Assembly (NCBI GenBank): GCA_900074885.1
Contig: FJUW01000044.1
Span: 124,001 to 188,000, forward strand
Length of the DNA: 64,000 nucleotides
DNA from: Rhynchosporium graminicola
Lineage: Eukaryota; Ascomycota; Leotiomycetes; Helotiales; Ploettnerulaceae
Direction of reading: 5' to 3'
Below, in pieces: positions 12,561-26,429 of this stretch (the stretch's first letter is position 1; every line of letters starts with the position of its first letter). Under the pieces are notes generated by a model. It saw only the letters and a program-made list of their open reading frames with translations. It made no database searches and was not told the DNA's origin. Position numbers and translations under genes: made by a program.

Positions 12561-15090
12561 TGTGAAGACCTGACGCTTATTAACGCCTATCTCTACCTAT
12601 ATATCTGGAAGAGCTTACTGAGGGGACCTGTTGAGATATTAAGAAGTGTTTATATTCAAAGTATAACCTGGATAATATATGGAAACTGACTGCCTTAGTA
12701 GTTTCTGGTGCACTCTATCGGGTTTCGATCATCTTATATTAGACTGCTCTGATAGATATATCGCTTAATTTAGCACGGGCTAGTTTAATACTTGATTATT
12801 AATATTCTACTATATGGGGCAGGAATCACTTATTTATAATATCCTAGTATGAATACGATACTTGAACGTGTATAACTATCTAAGACGACGTGCTTCTACT
12901 TCTTAAGGGGCAGTATATACTATAAGTTGCATTTTCATAGAAGTAAATATATATCTATATGCAAGTTCATACTCCCTCCTTATGTACTAGATCTTGAGCG
13001 CCCTGACTCTCTATCTAGTATCGGGCAAAAACTTTAGCGCTGCCGACTTTGCTTTGCAATTTGCAAGGTACTCTATATACTACTATAATACTAATCTATT
13101 ATTCTTTCTATACTTTAATATCGATATAGTATCCTTATTCAGCGTTAATAGCTATAGAAGCGCTACGTGTAAGTCTTCTAGATACCTAGGCGCTTCTGGC
13201 CTAGCGACGTACTATCGAGCCTCTGCGAGGAGGGGATGCAGTAGAAGAAAGATGCCTAACTCCAAGATACCTTATTTATACTATACCTAATATAGGATTA
13301 GTTTCTGGAAACGTTCTAAGTATAGAAATATCCTATAAGCGCGCGGTCGTACTAACGTGGGTTTGCTACCTTCATCGAAACCTTGACGCTGACTGTTTCG
13401 AAAGTCAGCTTAAGATTAATAGCTTAGAGTAACGCACGAACCTTTTGATCTTTCTAGTAGCTCTGAATTTCTCAGAGTCGTCGGTATCACCGGAATTCTA
13501 ACGCTGGCTTTCCCTTATAAGCTTGTGTAAATAGCAACAGGGAATATGCATATATAGAGCGGCCTCTATAATAAGCTTAGTATCCGTAACTTTGTTCTGA
13601 CTGCAGTAGTGCTTCGCACGTGGTGATTGCTTATATTGAAAGTATCTGTAAGCTCTTTAATCGTGGCTATTTATAATCTATGCCGAAGGTTAATTAGTAA
13701 CGATTTCTCCGAATCGGACCAGGCGAGTCGTTGATCAGATATAGCTTCGATATAGGATAATGAATATTATCTCAATCCGGGCAGTCTTATTAACTTGATA
13801 TAGCAGCGCGGTAAGCGCTTCCGACTAGACTGATAAAAATCCCTAGAGAGTATAAATAAACTTTATATCGGGCGGGGTTTACTTAGCAGTTAAACTATTA
13901 CTGTTCGAAGGGTATAACGTTAAGCGGGAGTAGGGTTAGCAAGAATCCTTCCTGCCTAGCTCAAGTTACGTGCTAGTAGTCAGGCTACTATATAAAGGCT
14001 AGTGTCCTTCTTCTCTAAGGGGGTTAGGAAGAGTACCTATAAACTAAAGTTATTACGATAGGTCATATTAAGGGTCTATAGCTAGCATCAATATAGCGCA
14101 TAACGTCTAGACGCTATGGAGAACTCTACAGATGATAGTACTTAGTATGATAGTTCTAACGCTATATTATCAATGGACATTTAAATAATTCCCTCGGACC
14201 TTGATTTTTAGAGACAAATTCTTTTCTCGGAGCTAGGATCGTTAGCTTAAGACTCACAGGGCTTTTCGAACTCCAGTATTAATAGTATTATCATGATACC
14301 TCAGGATTTCTAAAATAACGGTCCTAGTAACTACGATTTGCAGTATTATTTAGACACTAAAATGCTCTCGCCGAACGAGCTTACCGCCCAAAGTTATAAT
14401 TTGCTTATCGAAGAGTTAAGTTAAGATATTAAGAAGGAGGTGAACGAAATCCGGGAAGCGTGAGTTACTGCATTCTTTTATTAATAAGTACTAATATCTA
14501 TAGGCTATAGGAAGTTAAAAGGTAGTATTTTCCCGAGCTAGCGTACGGTCTAATACTACCTAGGGAGCTAGTAATAGTGAAAGGCTAAGTTCAGACGGCA
14601 AATTCAGAGCTATACATAATTAAATCTAACTATATATAGCTCTTACGCTAGACACTAGATATAGGCAAGACTATGAAAGCACTTCTGAAATAGCTTACGG
14701 AAAATACAGGAGCGTATATCGTAGGCTAGGAAGGAAATCGGCTAGAGGATCTAGGTTCGTAGCTAGATCCTGCTTCTATAAGCTGAAAGTAAGATATGTA
14801 ATACTAGTGAATGAAGAGGAGTTGAGGTTATGCAGTCGAGTTTCAAGGTATATGACTTATATGTCTCGCAACTAGAGCTTTGCTCCGTATCTATCACTTT
14901 CGGTAGTGCTTTTTATAATTAAACTTAGTACTATAACTACGATACGGGTAGCTAGCAGGAAAAGGAGGTGTTAACTTTGATGCCTACCTCGCTTAGTCTA
15001 TATTATTAATGTATTTATACTGCGATCTGCCCGAATGATATCAATTGCACCTACTCGATTCCATACGATTTTTTAAATATATTTTATTAT
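12561..15090. other. RIP-type stretch, little recognisable
   Basis: A plus-strand frame near 14.11-14.48 kb (MENSTDDST, then SPNELTAQSYNLLIEELS, 14365-14420) looks like a relic of an acidic or regulatory protein, but no family is evident. Short open stretches such as 12994-13290 have no support beyond length. No RNA gene was seen. Confidence 0.35.
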
Positions 15091-15099
15091 CTTATTCTC

Positions 15100-16650
15100 T
15101 GTGTAGAGTAAGCTGGCCTTCTGTAGTAGTATAGCAGGCACTAATATAACCTTTCGCTTAGTAGTATATTATGCTAATCGAAATATTCTACTATCTATTA
15201 TTAGTGTTCTCACTAAACTCTATAATAGGGCGATCTATAACAGAAAGTTTAATATCTAAGACCTCTTAGTAGAAATTTGACTTATATACTCTGTGAATTT
15301 GCTGATATAAACCCTGATACTGGAGAGGTATAAGTCTAGCTGACGAGCTTTTCTGAAGGTTTCTTCTGTTATCTTAGATACTATGAGCTAGGTACTTGTC
15401 CGATAGTTGGGCTAATATAGATATACTCTTCCTCGACGATCCTCTAAAGGAGGCAGAAGCTAATATTTATGGCTGCCTTAAGCAGTTATATCTTATGAAA
15501 TAGAAGAACTATTATCTCAAGTATTACTCTCTATTAGTGGCTCGAGCTATATAGTAAATTTTGCCGCGCTAGTATCGACTGTGTTAGGCCGTGCAGCATT
15601 TGCCTGAGCTGCTGTCATACTAGTTAAAGACCTTGGACTCGCCGGCCTCGAAATCGTTAGTAGTTCCCAGCAGATTATATTGAAGGCTAGATATATGGTT
15701 CTCCTCCTTCGGATTCTCAAGGAGGCAAAGGACGTTTATAGATAGTCGCTAGCCCACCCTATCACTTTCAACTAATAGTTATATATCCAGCCGAGCCTAC
15801 TAATTATTAGATAATGTACGTTGCCGATATGGATAAGTTCGTTGAATTTTGGAATCTTATAGCCTGAGCTACGTTGATCGTTAGAGTACTCTTGCTTCTT
15901 ATTAAGCTAACTTCTTCAGATCCACGAGCGGTCCGGCTATAACTCCCTTCGATACCTAGATAGGTATTAAATACTATCTGTCCCAGAACGTTAGCTTAGC
16001 TAAATTCGTCCTTAGCGTTCCTATCTATAGCCGATCCTTCGGTGCCACTGATGGTCTCGGAAACCCGTTTAATAGCGTTAGTAAGGGTACTTAGGAGGCT
16101 AGTATCTACGATTATAAAGATCTTCCGCTAAGTGGAGTAGTTAATAATTACGACGACGTGTCCTACGCGAGCTATAAATATGATACTATGATAAGGGAGT
16201 TAGTTAGTTACGATACGATTAAGGCAGCGAAGCGAAAGGCTACCTGGATTCAGGAGATGAAACCTAGTGGTATTATAATAGGAGGGCAGCGCAGATAGGC
16301 TAGGGGATAAGAGTTTAATTAGGAATACAGTTCGGTTCTCGGTGACTAGTAGGTCGTCTCGAACCAGCTGATCTATCTTGATTCGATCTATGAAAATCTT
16401 CGGGCAGGTATGCTAGGAGAGGGGTGCATACTAGTTTCCTCATCAAATCCAATAGCCAAGTCCGCAGCATCGCCAGCAAGTTCGACAGGAACACTTTCGT
16501 CTTCGACTTTAAAGAATAACCTATTACTAACGCAGGGTAGAACCCTCGGCGATTATGCTTCTATATTATATATAATAAATACTCTGGTAGCAATAAAGTA
16601 ATTAGCTAAGAATTACGAGGCTCGAGTTCTCAGCTATCTTAGCTAATAAT
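15100..16650 (-). pseudogene. unrecognised RIP-ruined reading frame
   Basis: The minus strand gives a long frame with Gln-type stops. Pieces include DESVPVELAGDAADLAIGFD near 16.46 kb, SETISGTEGSAIDRNAKDEF near 16.04 kb and QIVFNTYLGIEGSYSRTAR near 15.95 kb. The frame shifts at least once. The composition is that of a soluble protein and I cannot name a family. Confidence 0.35.
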
Positions 16651-17219
16651 TCTAGTATACGACTATCTGTTTTTGGGAATGAGGAGGCTGAACTAGATAT
16701 CGGGGGTCGTCTATAGAGTATAGAGTAGATTGCAGAGCTTTCAAATAGAAGACTAGAGAGACCTTTCGATTAGTCCTAATATTTATTCGTATAGTAAAAT
16801 ATAATCTATATTATCTGCTGACCTGAGAGGGCCTAGTATCTATAGGTTATATATAAGGGTAAACGCTATATATTTGGGGACCCCCAGGTATCGTAGAGTG
16901 TCTATCTTCCTTTAATTTTCATGATACTAAAAGATAGATAGCCTAGCTATCTGCTAACGTCTGAAACGCAAGGCTTCCTAGGATAATACTAATGATTCGA
17001 ATCGATCTTAGAAGCGCTATAGTAATTACTCCGTCAGACTCTTTACTTTTCGTGCCTAACGTCCTGTATCTACCCCGCAAGTTATCGACCTTACTAGCGA
17101 TATTACTCATTATGCTATTTGCCTAAATATTCTTAGTTAAGGTAAAGATAGACTTTCTAGTATATTTACTTTCACTATCTGTGGCTATATATGAAGACTT
17201 ACCCTAGAATTGATTCTAA

Positions 17220-17650
17220 TGCTAACTTCTCCTTTTTAGGTTAGATGCAGCGAATTCCTTCGTAAGATTATCCTAGTAGATCAAGGCAATAACGTTGCTA
17301 GGGTTAAAGGGGTCTACTGCTTAAAGGATAACTACTTCGATCACGGAGAACAAGCTGCTTAGAGAATATTTAGGCAGGATTGCGATATCTGCTTTACTAT
17401 ATCAGACGAAGGGAGTAATATGTGTCGGATATAGTATAGTAAGCTTATCTACCTCCACAAATGTACAACTATTATACTGATCGTAATAGGCCACACGTTT
17501 TACTTTAAATGCATCACTAAGTAGGTAGACGAGGAAGAGAAGATTACTTGCCCTTACTGCAGAGTATAGCTTTCGTATGAGATATATAGCTTTAATACTT
17601 TCTCGCGTGGGATAGTTTATTTAGGGGGGGAAGAAGCATATTTCTCTGCA
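17220..17650 (+). pseudogene. RING-finger-like relic
   Basis: The plus frame reads CDICFTISDEGSNMC near 17.38 kb, then GHTFYFKCITK near 17.5 kb and CPYCR near 17.55 kb. The order C-x2-C, (C/G)-x-H-x(n)-C, C-P-x-C is that of a RING domain, with one expected Cys now Gly and Gln-type stops between. RING proteins usually act as E3 ubiquitin ligases. A possible intron end (CTTTTTAG) lies just upstream. The following kilobase is degraded, so the C-terminal extent is unknown. Confidence 0.45.
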
Positions 17651-18589
17651 ATATCTCATGTTAATAGTCTTAACCTTAACTGAACCTCCCGCGCTTAGCT
17701 GTAGTCTTATCGCTGATTATACATGTTAATGAAGCTTAGTAAGAGGCAGTGCTAGTATCAGGTGCTAAGGGAAGTTTAGTATACTATTGGAGGCCTTATC
17801 TTAGGTTTTAAGAATCATAATTCAGTTAAATTTGAGTTCAAAAGCTTAGTACACTAAGCCTCTAAGGTATCGCCTTCTAGTCGATTTCTCATACTAGTAT
17901 CAGAATATTCTTCGGCTGCCCAAAGCCTATTCATAATATATTCTGCTTAATAGACCTTTCAAAGACTAGCCTACTATGATATCGCACTAAAATTATGACT
18001 TTCTAGCGTATTTAACCTAACTAAATAGTCCTATCAAGAATAGTAAGGTAGTTATTCGCTGACTTACCTTGAGTTAAGGGCTATAACTACCTATCTAGTG
18101 ATAACCTTAAACGAGTCTTGCTCTACTTAAAACTTTATGCCCTTGACGACTCGATTGTAATACTTAGCGTCGAGCGCCAAGTTTACTGACTAGAATATTT
18201 ATACCTAATATAAAAATGTAAGCTATTCTAAGAATCTCTTTACTTTTATATAAAGCTAGTCGTGATTTGTATCCGCCTTGAAACTACTTAACTACCTGAT
18301 AAAATGGTATACGATAACAATACCCTCTACGACCTTGAGAGGTGGGCCGAGCGAAAAGTCCTTTAGGTAGAGAATCTATTATAACTATAAGTGTTTCTTA
18401 AGCTACGCGGTATAATGGAGGGACATAGCTACTCGTAGCATAGTATCAATGAATTAATTCAAGCCCGATTCGATGAGGGTAGCCTTGAATACTTACCCGT
18501 CGATAGCGATATTTTATTTGAATAAAATAATCTGTATAATAAGAAGCGAACGTGGGAGAGAAAGGGGCGTCTATCAGTTAACGATACGG

Positions 18590-19139
18590 GGTTTAATATG
18601 GATTGTTTAATTAATCTCATGATACTACTAGTTCAAGTAGGACTTGGTAGCGAAGGTAAGCAGGCACTAGTCCTTTTAGAGTATGCTAATAGATTAGTAC
18701 GATATCTTATCACTAGAAATATAGATAAACCCAATATTTCGACAGTAGACTTATAGGTAGGTCCTAGGGACTCGGAGAGTCCTAGGTATCAGGCGAGTTC
18801 ATGGTTTATAAGCGATAGCGATACTCCGGTATCGGAGTCCGAAGATAGCGAATATATAGATAACGAAGTGGAGATAGATAATAAAAGAGTTAACCACCTG
18901 GACGTAAGTATTAGGGATATCTATACAGGAGAGTCTGATAAAGCGCTGGACGAAGACAAGGCGATACGCAGTAGCTATGAAAGTTTAAGTGAAATTAGAT
19001 CTGATGAAAAGGAAAGTGAATATTTTAGTAATAGCTCTTTTGAATCAGAGGTGGAAATCGATGATAAGGATATTAGAGGTCCTATTAAGAAGATTTTAGA
19101 TATCGATAATAATAATATCTCTGACTTCGTGCTTTGAAT
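18590..19139 (+). pseudogene. acidic C-terminal tail of a RIP-ruined gene
   Basis: From about 18.6 kb the plus frame reads NLINLMILLVQVGLGSEGKQ and, after one stop (TAG at a Gln-type position, 18754), runs through the stretch at 18868-19137, which is very rich in Asp, Glu and Ser and ends ISDFVL plus stop. It may be the end of the RING-like gene upstream, but the join was not followed. Such acidic tails have no diagnostic function. Confidence 0.4.
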
Positions 19140-19589
19140 TCCGCTTAAGGATCCTCATTTACATATCGCTTATATCTAAAGCTTATAATCTGACCAGCTT
19201 TTTTATGAACCCTAAAGTTTCTCGTGGGCGATATAAAACCTAATCGTCTTAAGGCAGCGAATAATATAGACTATCCATATAATATACTATCGAAAGGTTA
19301 GCGGTCACGCCGAATCTGCTATTGCTTAATATTTACTAAAGTTGTAATAATCATGTGGGGTGTGCAAGGAGGTAATATATATATATTCTATAATTATTAG
19401 GGGTAGTAATAAGGTGGCCTAATGACCGCTGCGTTTCAGCCTTGGCGAATTATGACCTCCCTAGAGTGGACTCGGAAGTTTAACTTTATAATAGCTACTA
19501 TCCGGTCGATCTATAAGTTGTAATTTACCTACGGTTTCCCTCCTATGTAAACTCCTATACACTTCTAACTATAGGTAGTAGGGTTAATG

Positions 19590-21840
19590 ATATTTTAGAT
19601 TAAGCTGCTGGGAAAGCGCAGAGTTCCTAGGCGAGTTATTAGTAACTTTCCTCGTATCTCTTATAACGTCTGGAGCAATCCTTGTATTAGGGCTCACGGT
19701 GTATATACTTCTGAAATGGAAATGTCCCGAGTACTAGTAGGGTTTCTCGGGACTTCTTAAGATAACTATGCTTATTTGTAGTTATCAACAAGTGCTCTAG
19801 GTCCTGGATACGAAATGGAAGCTAGTACCGCTATAATTACGGATGCTCCTCTCGCCCTTTCCAGACCCTGTTCTGAAAGATATCTCAGGGTTCCAAAACT
19901 ATCTCTTCGACCGATATTTATAGACTATACTGAAGATTTTTATCGTCCTTAGATTAATAATACTGCCAGTGCTTCTTCTATTGAATATAGTTAATAGTAA
20001 GAATGAACTTAGAGGTGTTCAAGGATTAGACCGCTTAAGCTTTTCTAATATTAGTCTTTCGCACACAGGGAGGTATTAGGTTCACCTGGTGCTTGCTGTT
20101 TTTGCTATTATTTCAGTCTATTACACTATACGTAGAGAACTCTTAGATTACGTTAGACTCTAGAGTAGCTTCGCGTGGGACAGCTGCAAAGGATTATATC
20201 TCCTCCTTACCCCTAGTTCAGTAAAGCAGCTCTCCGCTAGTATAATTAAGCGACGTTTTCGTAAAATTTATAGGGGCGTATATATAGTAACGATAAACCG
20301 GGATTTCTCTAGTCTACGCATGAAATTATGCTGTCGAGACGCATTGATAGGGAAGCTAGAGGCTGCAGAAACCGCGCTTATAATAAAGGCAAATTATCAA
20401 TAGAGGGTTCTTAATCGAGTGAAGGATAATAACTCTAACGATAAGAATATATCTTTGCCTCCTGGGATAAAGTACTTGCACTAAAATGATCGTCCGTCTA
20501 TAGATCTCCTACTCTTCCCTTAGCTGCCGGCTATACCGCTTCTAGGCCCCTATATAGATACTATCTATCGTCTGTAGGCAGAAGTTGCGCGATAGAATCT
20601 CGAGATCGATTAGTATTAATACCACCCGAATGAGTTTCCTCTGAAGAACTCAGCTTTAGTATATTTTAACAGGACCCTCTCGCTACTGCTCGCGGCTTTA
20701 GCACTTAAGGCCCGAGTTCCCCTAATATAGACGCTTAAGCAGGGAATAGTCGTAACGGACACTATTTGGCGCAATATGTCGATTAGCTAGTAGTAGTATT
20801 ATATTTAAATATCTCTTGTCTATTTTTTAGTCGCTTTGCTTACCTTTAGGTTCGTATTCCCTGTTATAATCATCGGGTCGATTTCTCAGATCGAATACCT
20901 AGTTCAAGTAGTGCCGTGGCTACGATAGATCGATTTAATCCTAAGTTAGTTAGTAGCGGTTATTCAAGGAGTTCTGCCTCCTATAATACTAGCCCTGATT
21001 ACTACCGCGGTCCTACTCATAATACGCCTGCTTACGTATATACAAGGATACTATTCGCGTTAAGTTGTCGAAAACTATATTCAGATCTATTACTATACGT
21101 TCTTGTTTATGCAGATATTCCTCGCTGTCTCCCTCTCAGTAGGCATAATAACTCTCGTTAGAGACTTAAAAGATAATATTACGTCGACCCCGGTTACTCT
21201 TGCTCAGAATCTGCTAAAGGCAAGTAATTACTTCTTCTCGCATATCTTGATATATATATTCATAGCTGTTATCTCCACTCTCGTAGATATCAATAGGCTT
21301 TTATCCGTGTTTGTACTCTCTCCTCTATTCGATAAGACGGCTAGAGAATAGTGGGCAAGGAGCCGATATGTAGGCCTGCAGGACTAGGGAACCTTCATAC
21401 TGGTGCTTACGAATATTGCATGCATAGGTTCGTTCCTCACTTTTTCATTCAGAGTTTCAGCTGATGTTCTTCTAGGCCTTATTTATTCTGTGATTACCCT
21501 TTTAATCTTAGTCTTTATTATCATGTACTTTGGAGTTCTTTGGTTGCTCTATCGATCCTATCTACCTATGCTCACGGAACTAGGTCTCACTCCTAGTGGT
21601 CTCTTTTACTCTACTGTAATACGCTAGCTGTTTATAGGCGTCTATTTTATAGAACTATACTTGACCGGATTATTCTTTCTTGTGCGCGATACGGACGGCA
21701 AAGCTATATGTACTGCCTAAGTAATTATTATGATATTCGCCATATTGCTAATAGCTATATTCTATTGCACCTTGAACTACGGATATAAGCTATAGTAGCT
21801 GCTATTTGCGAGGGTTCTTAAGCGGCTAGCGGTTTAAGCT
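19590..21840 (+). pseudogene. CSC1/OSCA-type 7TM calcium-permeable channel relic
   Basis: Despite many stops the plus frame follows the CSC1/OSCA (RSN1_7TM, formerly DUF221) plan. A first membrane helix (GAILVLGLTVYILL, 19.67 kb) is followed by LDRLSFSNISLSHTGRY (20.03 kb), then a cytosolic PHM7-like part with IPLLGPYIDTIYRLQAEVA (20.53-20.59 kb) and SALVYFNRTLSLLLAALAL. Several membrane helices follow, including NITSTPVTLAQNLLKASNYF (21.17-21.23 kb) and VITLLILVFIIMYFGVLWLL (21.49-21.55 kb). The last helix is near 21.77 kb. Length and order match a near-full gene. Family members are osmosensitive cation channels. Stops fall at Gln/Trp-type positions, consistent with RIP after duplication. 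Confidence 0.85.
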
Positions 21841-22470
21841 AATAATGAATATAAGGCGCAGAGAGGCTAAAATGGTATCAAGGGATACTGATATCGCTAG
21901 TAGTTTCGCTTAGAAGATCTCAATCGGAGCCTAAAGATAACGCTCTGACTTCCGCTCGGCCTATTATTTAGATCCTAAAGGACGAGTTAGGCGTTACTAA
22001 TAATAAGATTAGCAATATAAGGAAAACGTACGATAGCATCTGGATAAGCAATAAAGGCGCGTCTCTAGATACGCAAGGCAGGCTAAGAGTTTAGGGAGTT
22101 CTTCTAGCTACTTCGGGGGAAAATTAACATTTCCAGTATTAATTAGACGCAGCCCAGAGTATATACACGGGCCATAACGAGAAACTCTCCTACCATAGCT
22201 CGTGCACACACACAGCAAGTCTGAGTTCAGGACAAGTTGCTCTCTTATCTATGCCAACATCTATCTGCTATATACACTGCAAATACAGGTCTTTCCTTAC
22301 CCTCGTAGAAAGTTAGTTCCGCAGAAGGCAGTAACCTCTTCGTCATATGATATATCCCTGACTATAATAATCATTTGTCTCTATAATTCAGATATCTTTA
22401 TTACCTTGAATACTACTGAAGAATCGCACGAGTAGTTAACTTTCCGAACCTAATTCCCTATCTTTTTAGA
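21841..22470. other. RIP-type spacer
   Basis: Contains a short open stretch at 22202-22435 with no family resemblance. It could hold the degraded tail of the CSC1/OSCA relic. Nothing else is seen. Confidence 0.4.
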
Positions 22471-22479
22471 ATAGATCTA

Positions 22480-23781
22480 GGTAATAGGCTCCTCGCCAAG
22501 ATCAGGCCTTCTGAACTCCATAGCCTAGCTATTATGAAAAGTATTAAGAGGCATAAACTCTCTAAGAAGCTCCCCTAAGATCTAGTCTTTTTTATATATA
22601 CCTATCGCTCGAACGCCTTGCCCCTTTCCAGGCTTGTTACTAATTCGAGGTCGAGAGTAAGGCAAGCATGAAACAATACAATTATAATCTCCTTCGTCGC
22701 AAATATCATATTGAGTATCTGAAGGGGGAACCTAGCTAGGGGATCTGGGCTATTCCTATAGCTAACTATCGGGTTTTAGCTATATATAATTCGCGACCTC
22801 GTTCTCTTCTATCAATTGAAACTCCTTTATAAAGGGAGCTAGCTCTCTGGTGGATAACCGATCGATCGCCTGGGGATCCTCGCTCTCCCATTCGAATTCT
22901 GGAACTTCTGTACTTTGCTAGATCGACATTTGCAGGGTGATTCCAATTTGAGATAAACGTATAGACTGGTCGGAACCCAAGAGCGAGTGTAGCTGATATA
23001 TATCGTGCTGCTGTAGTTCGTAATACATACGGCCGGTTATTCTTTAGGCGGCTTCCTTATCTTCTCGATTCGGTGGAATGAGACATAAGAGGCCGCCAAA
23101 ATTGCTACATAGCTTTCTCTATCGCTGACCTTCTTTGAGGTAACTATGCAAACGCGAGCGGTTCCGTATCGTTCTCGCTTACTGTAGCTTATCTATGAGC
23201 TCGTTAAGACTCTAGGGATCCGCAGAACTACAGCCTGCCTTTCCGCTGTCTATTATATCGGCTAATTTCACTTTCGCGAAGCGGTTTAAGAATTTAATAA
23301 GTAGTAATCGTTCCTCTCCGAACCTAATCACTCGCACGAGTTACACTATAAGTTCGTTGTTCTTATTGAGTTCAAATAATAGCGTCGATCGATCTCTCTA
23401 GCTGCGAACTAAAGTGCGTAAGCGATAAAATGCCTTCCTCCTGCGTATTGCCTCAGAGAGGAGGCTGATTTAGAGCGTAACTCTAGGCTTACTTAGCTGG
23501 ATATCGGTCTGTGTAGCCTTTCTCTTTCTCTTAATAACAGCTGGAGGCTCGTTTAGTGCTATGGAGGCAGCCGTCGTGTTTGTTCGGGAGAGCCGATTGT
23601 GAGTATCTGTAGGCATCCGTAGCGAATGTACCGCTTCACTGGATTGTGTTGCTGCTAGTGGCACTTGATCTCGGACCACCGATAGAGTTGTCGGTATCGC
23701 TTGCGTATCACGACCTTCCTGACGGAGCGAACCTGTCTTCTGTCGGCTTTCCGTGATAGCTGGGGGCGTCGCTTCGCACAA
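22480..23781 (-). pseudogene. unrecognised minus-strand gene relic
   Basis: The N-terminal 103 residues (23470-23781) are still open and Ser/Thr/Arg-rich, with a basic patch VIKRKRKATQ resembling a nuclear localisation signal. Further left, in shifting frames, come ENDTEPLAFA (23.18 kb), SIEKAM-like helices, RPYVLRTTAARYISATLALG (23.0 kb) and EFEWESEDPQAIDRLSTREL (22.88-22.83 kb). The reading is convincing as protein, but I know no family. Decay is milder at the 5' end than further left. Confidence 0.45.
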
Positions 23782-23946
23782 GATTTATATGGGAGCACTA
23801 TGTTATATCTCAATCTGGAACATAGCATTCGCCATAGTGTCAGCCCGAGAAAGCCTATCGCCCCTCGGGGAATATATGCTGAGAGTCGCCTTAACAGTTC
23901 GCAAGTCGGCTGAAATATTATCTAGGGACTTGCAGAGTTGTGCTAC

Positions 23947-24363
23947 CTAACTCGGTCTATGCGTAGGCGTTAAGCGGTAGTCCTCACTCCTGCTGCTGAA
24001 TAATTTCTTGCAATTTTCGACTAGCCTGTTGAGTTGTCTCTTAATACTACTAACTTTAGCTACTACCTCTTCCATCACTACGTATCGATAAATATAAGCT
24101 GTAGCTAGGAGTATCTGCCGATTGAAGCAATAATATCGCAGTAATCCCGTCCGTAGACTAAGGTAGATTGATTTTTTGAAAAGTTCGGTAAACGGTTTAT
24201 AGGATTCTGTGCAAGAGAATGGAGCGTAAGGAGTTGCAAACTTGCAAATTTGAGTGTCAGTAGCGCTTATATAAGCCACATCTCGCTTAAGCACGACGCC
24301 ACAGCTAAATCGCCACCATGGGAACCACATCGAAATGTTTGTGGACCTATCTACTGACCACAA
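23947..24363 (-). pseudogene. 138-residue open frame, probable gene fragment
   Basis: The open frame starts at an ATG at 24363. Its C-terminal third (VSSIKRQLNRLVENCKKL) looks like an amphipathic helix. The N-terminal part is rich in Trp, Cys and Tyr and resembles no known family. It sits in a mildly RIP-affected patch directly upstream of the previous relic on the same strand, so it may be another exon or fragment of the same ancestral gene. Confidence 0.25.
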
Positions 24364-24369
24364 TCTGTG

Positions 24370-26400
24370 CTGTGAGTTCTATAACTAAATCCGATACTTG
24401 GATATAAAATATCTATTTAAAGTCATACATGGATCTTGATACAAGGAGCTACCCGCGCGGACGCAGTACTACCACACCCTTGCCAGAGGACGTGTTGAGA
24501 CAGGACCGGGAAACCCCTCCAACCAGTACCATATCTGGCGAACAATTCATAACTCCGTAAGGGGGCTGCTTGCCTTGATGTAATTGATAAATATCAATTG
24601 GTATTTCGTTGAAATCCTGTACTGGTAGCTCCACTGTTGATCCCACCGAAGCGAAAGTGCTATAACTTCTGAATTACTGCATATTGACATATGAGGGGTC
24701 CTCGACACGTCTCCATCCTTTTTCCATTCTATCTTTAATGGCAGTATGCCCGGAGGAATAGGCTTTTCGACTCTTACAAAGCTAAAGCAGAGTAGGGAGG
24801 CTACAATCCAGGATGATGACTTCGATCTTCGACAATCAGACCTTCAGTAACTTTGACGATACCTCCGAGGCTTGGATTTCTGGCGACCTCGACAACACCA
24901 TAAATTCACTCCGCTGTTTCGCAGAGAGCTTAATTACTCTGAGCTTAGAATATTGCCTGTGAGATCCTATGGGACTTTCAATTAAATCAGGGTGGTCGAG
25001 GTCCCTCATTGTTGGTATCACAGGGGTAGTGTATGTGTTTTGTCTCTAGTTTTATTCATATAATCCTAGGTAAGGAGCTTTTCTCCTTACGTTGGTGGAA
25101 GCAGTAGATATACTGCTTCTACTAGCGCTAATGCATCCTCGCACGGATGCGACAAAACACGTGATCAACACTTCCTACACTCATCACAATATCTAGCTCT
25201 CCCTCTTCACAAATTTCCGGGAGGTGGGTCTTGATCAGGTCGAGATAGGGTCAATGTATAATAACGGTGTCTCTCATCTGAATATTGTGAAAAGGTTGCA
25301 CGCTTCAGACTCTTGCAGGACGTCATACCGCTTGGAATATGGCCGGATAAAGCCTCTGGGAGTTCCCTCTACGCTCGAACGAGGGGCCAGGTGGGTGCGA
25401 TCCTTGACGCAGTTTGGCCACCTGCAACGATCGAATTACACTTGAGAATCATCTAAATTTAAACATATTTTGACCTCAGCCTACACACGATATACTGCGC
25501 TCGCTTCAGGACAAACCGGTGAGTTGTGGGCATTTGATATATAGGGATATCTTGGATGGTAGAATTCTTTGGGCGATCTATGGGGGCTATAATCGACGAT
25601 TTTGAGATCGCTAACCTGTAGTTAACTAATGCATAGCTTTCAGCCTGTGCTAAGCAGTTTGGAAAGTAGTCGCTTAGATTTTAGTATCAGAAATATCAGT
25701 TGATCTTCTATTCTACGCCATCTTCTGTTTAGGGATGGACAGTTATATAGCGGGAAAAGTAGTTCTTTCTGAAGTTTTAGTTATTGGCGAAGTGAGCTAT
25801 ATAGCTTCGAGAGCTTATACGACGCCCTTATGTTTATCTAAGGTTACCAGCCTCAGAAGTAGGAGGATATCCGAATGACTATTCTTTGACTTGCGAGAAA
25901 TTAGTTCTAGTAGTAGATCTAGATTATCCTGTCTAGTACCGGCTGCTTTTGTCCTAAAGAGAGAAAGTAGAGTTGGTAAGCATGCGCATATCATACTGAC
26001 ATGAACCTCGATGGAGCTCCAATATCCCACAGGAACATAATCCCCTGCCTCTATAGTTACTGCCTGTACGTCGAAGTTTTGAATGACACTTATAAGTTAT
26101 ATTATGAGTAGTTGCAAACTTGATAAGTGATATTATTCGCAATATACTGACGATAGTAACTCTAGTTGTTCTTATGTTAGAGATATATCTGAAAACTTTG
26201 ATACTTGATTACTTATAGGAATCCTAGGCAAAACATGATCAATATATGAATCGTTTATTCCTATGATATTACGAGCCTCGTTAATTATAGTAATAGGAGG
26301 ATAATAGTAATAGCATCGAGAATAATATTAATCGCGGCGCTTGTCTATCCGACTGTATTAGTATTAACGCATTTAGCCGGAACTATGCTATCCCATCTCG
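24370..26400. other. mixed-composition stretch without recognised gene
   Basis: Short open stretches occur (24449-24646, 24836-25021, 25815-26142, all minus), but none shows a domain or a convincing start. Composition is closer to normal from 24.4 to 25.5 kb and becomes RIP-like again after 25.6 kb. Confidence 0.4.
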
Positions 26401-26429
26401 TCTAAGCGGCGTAAATTAGAATATATTGA

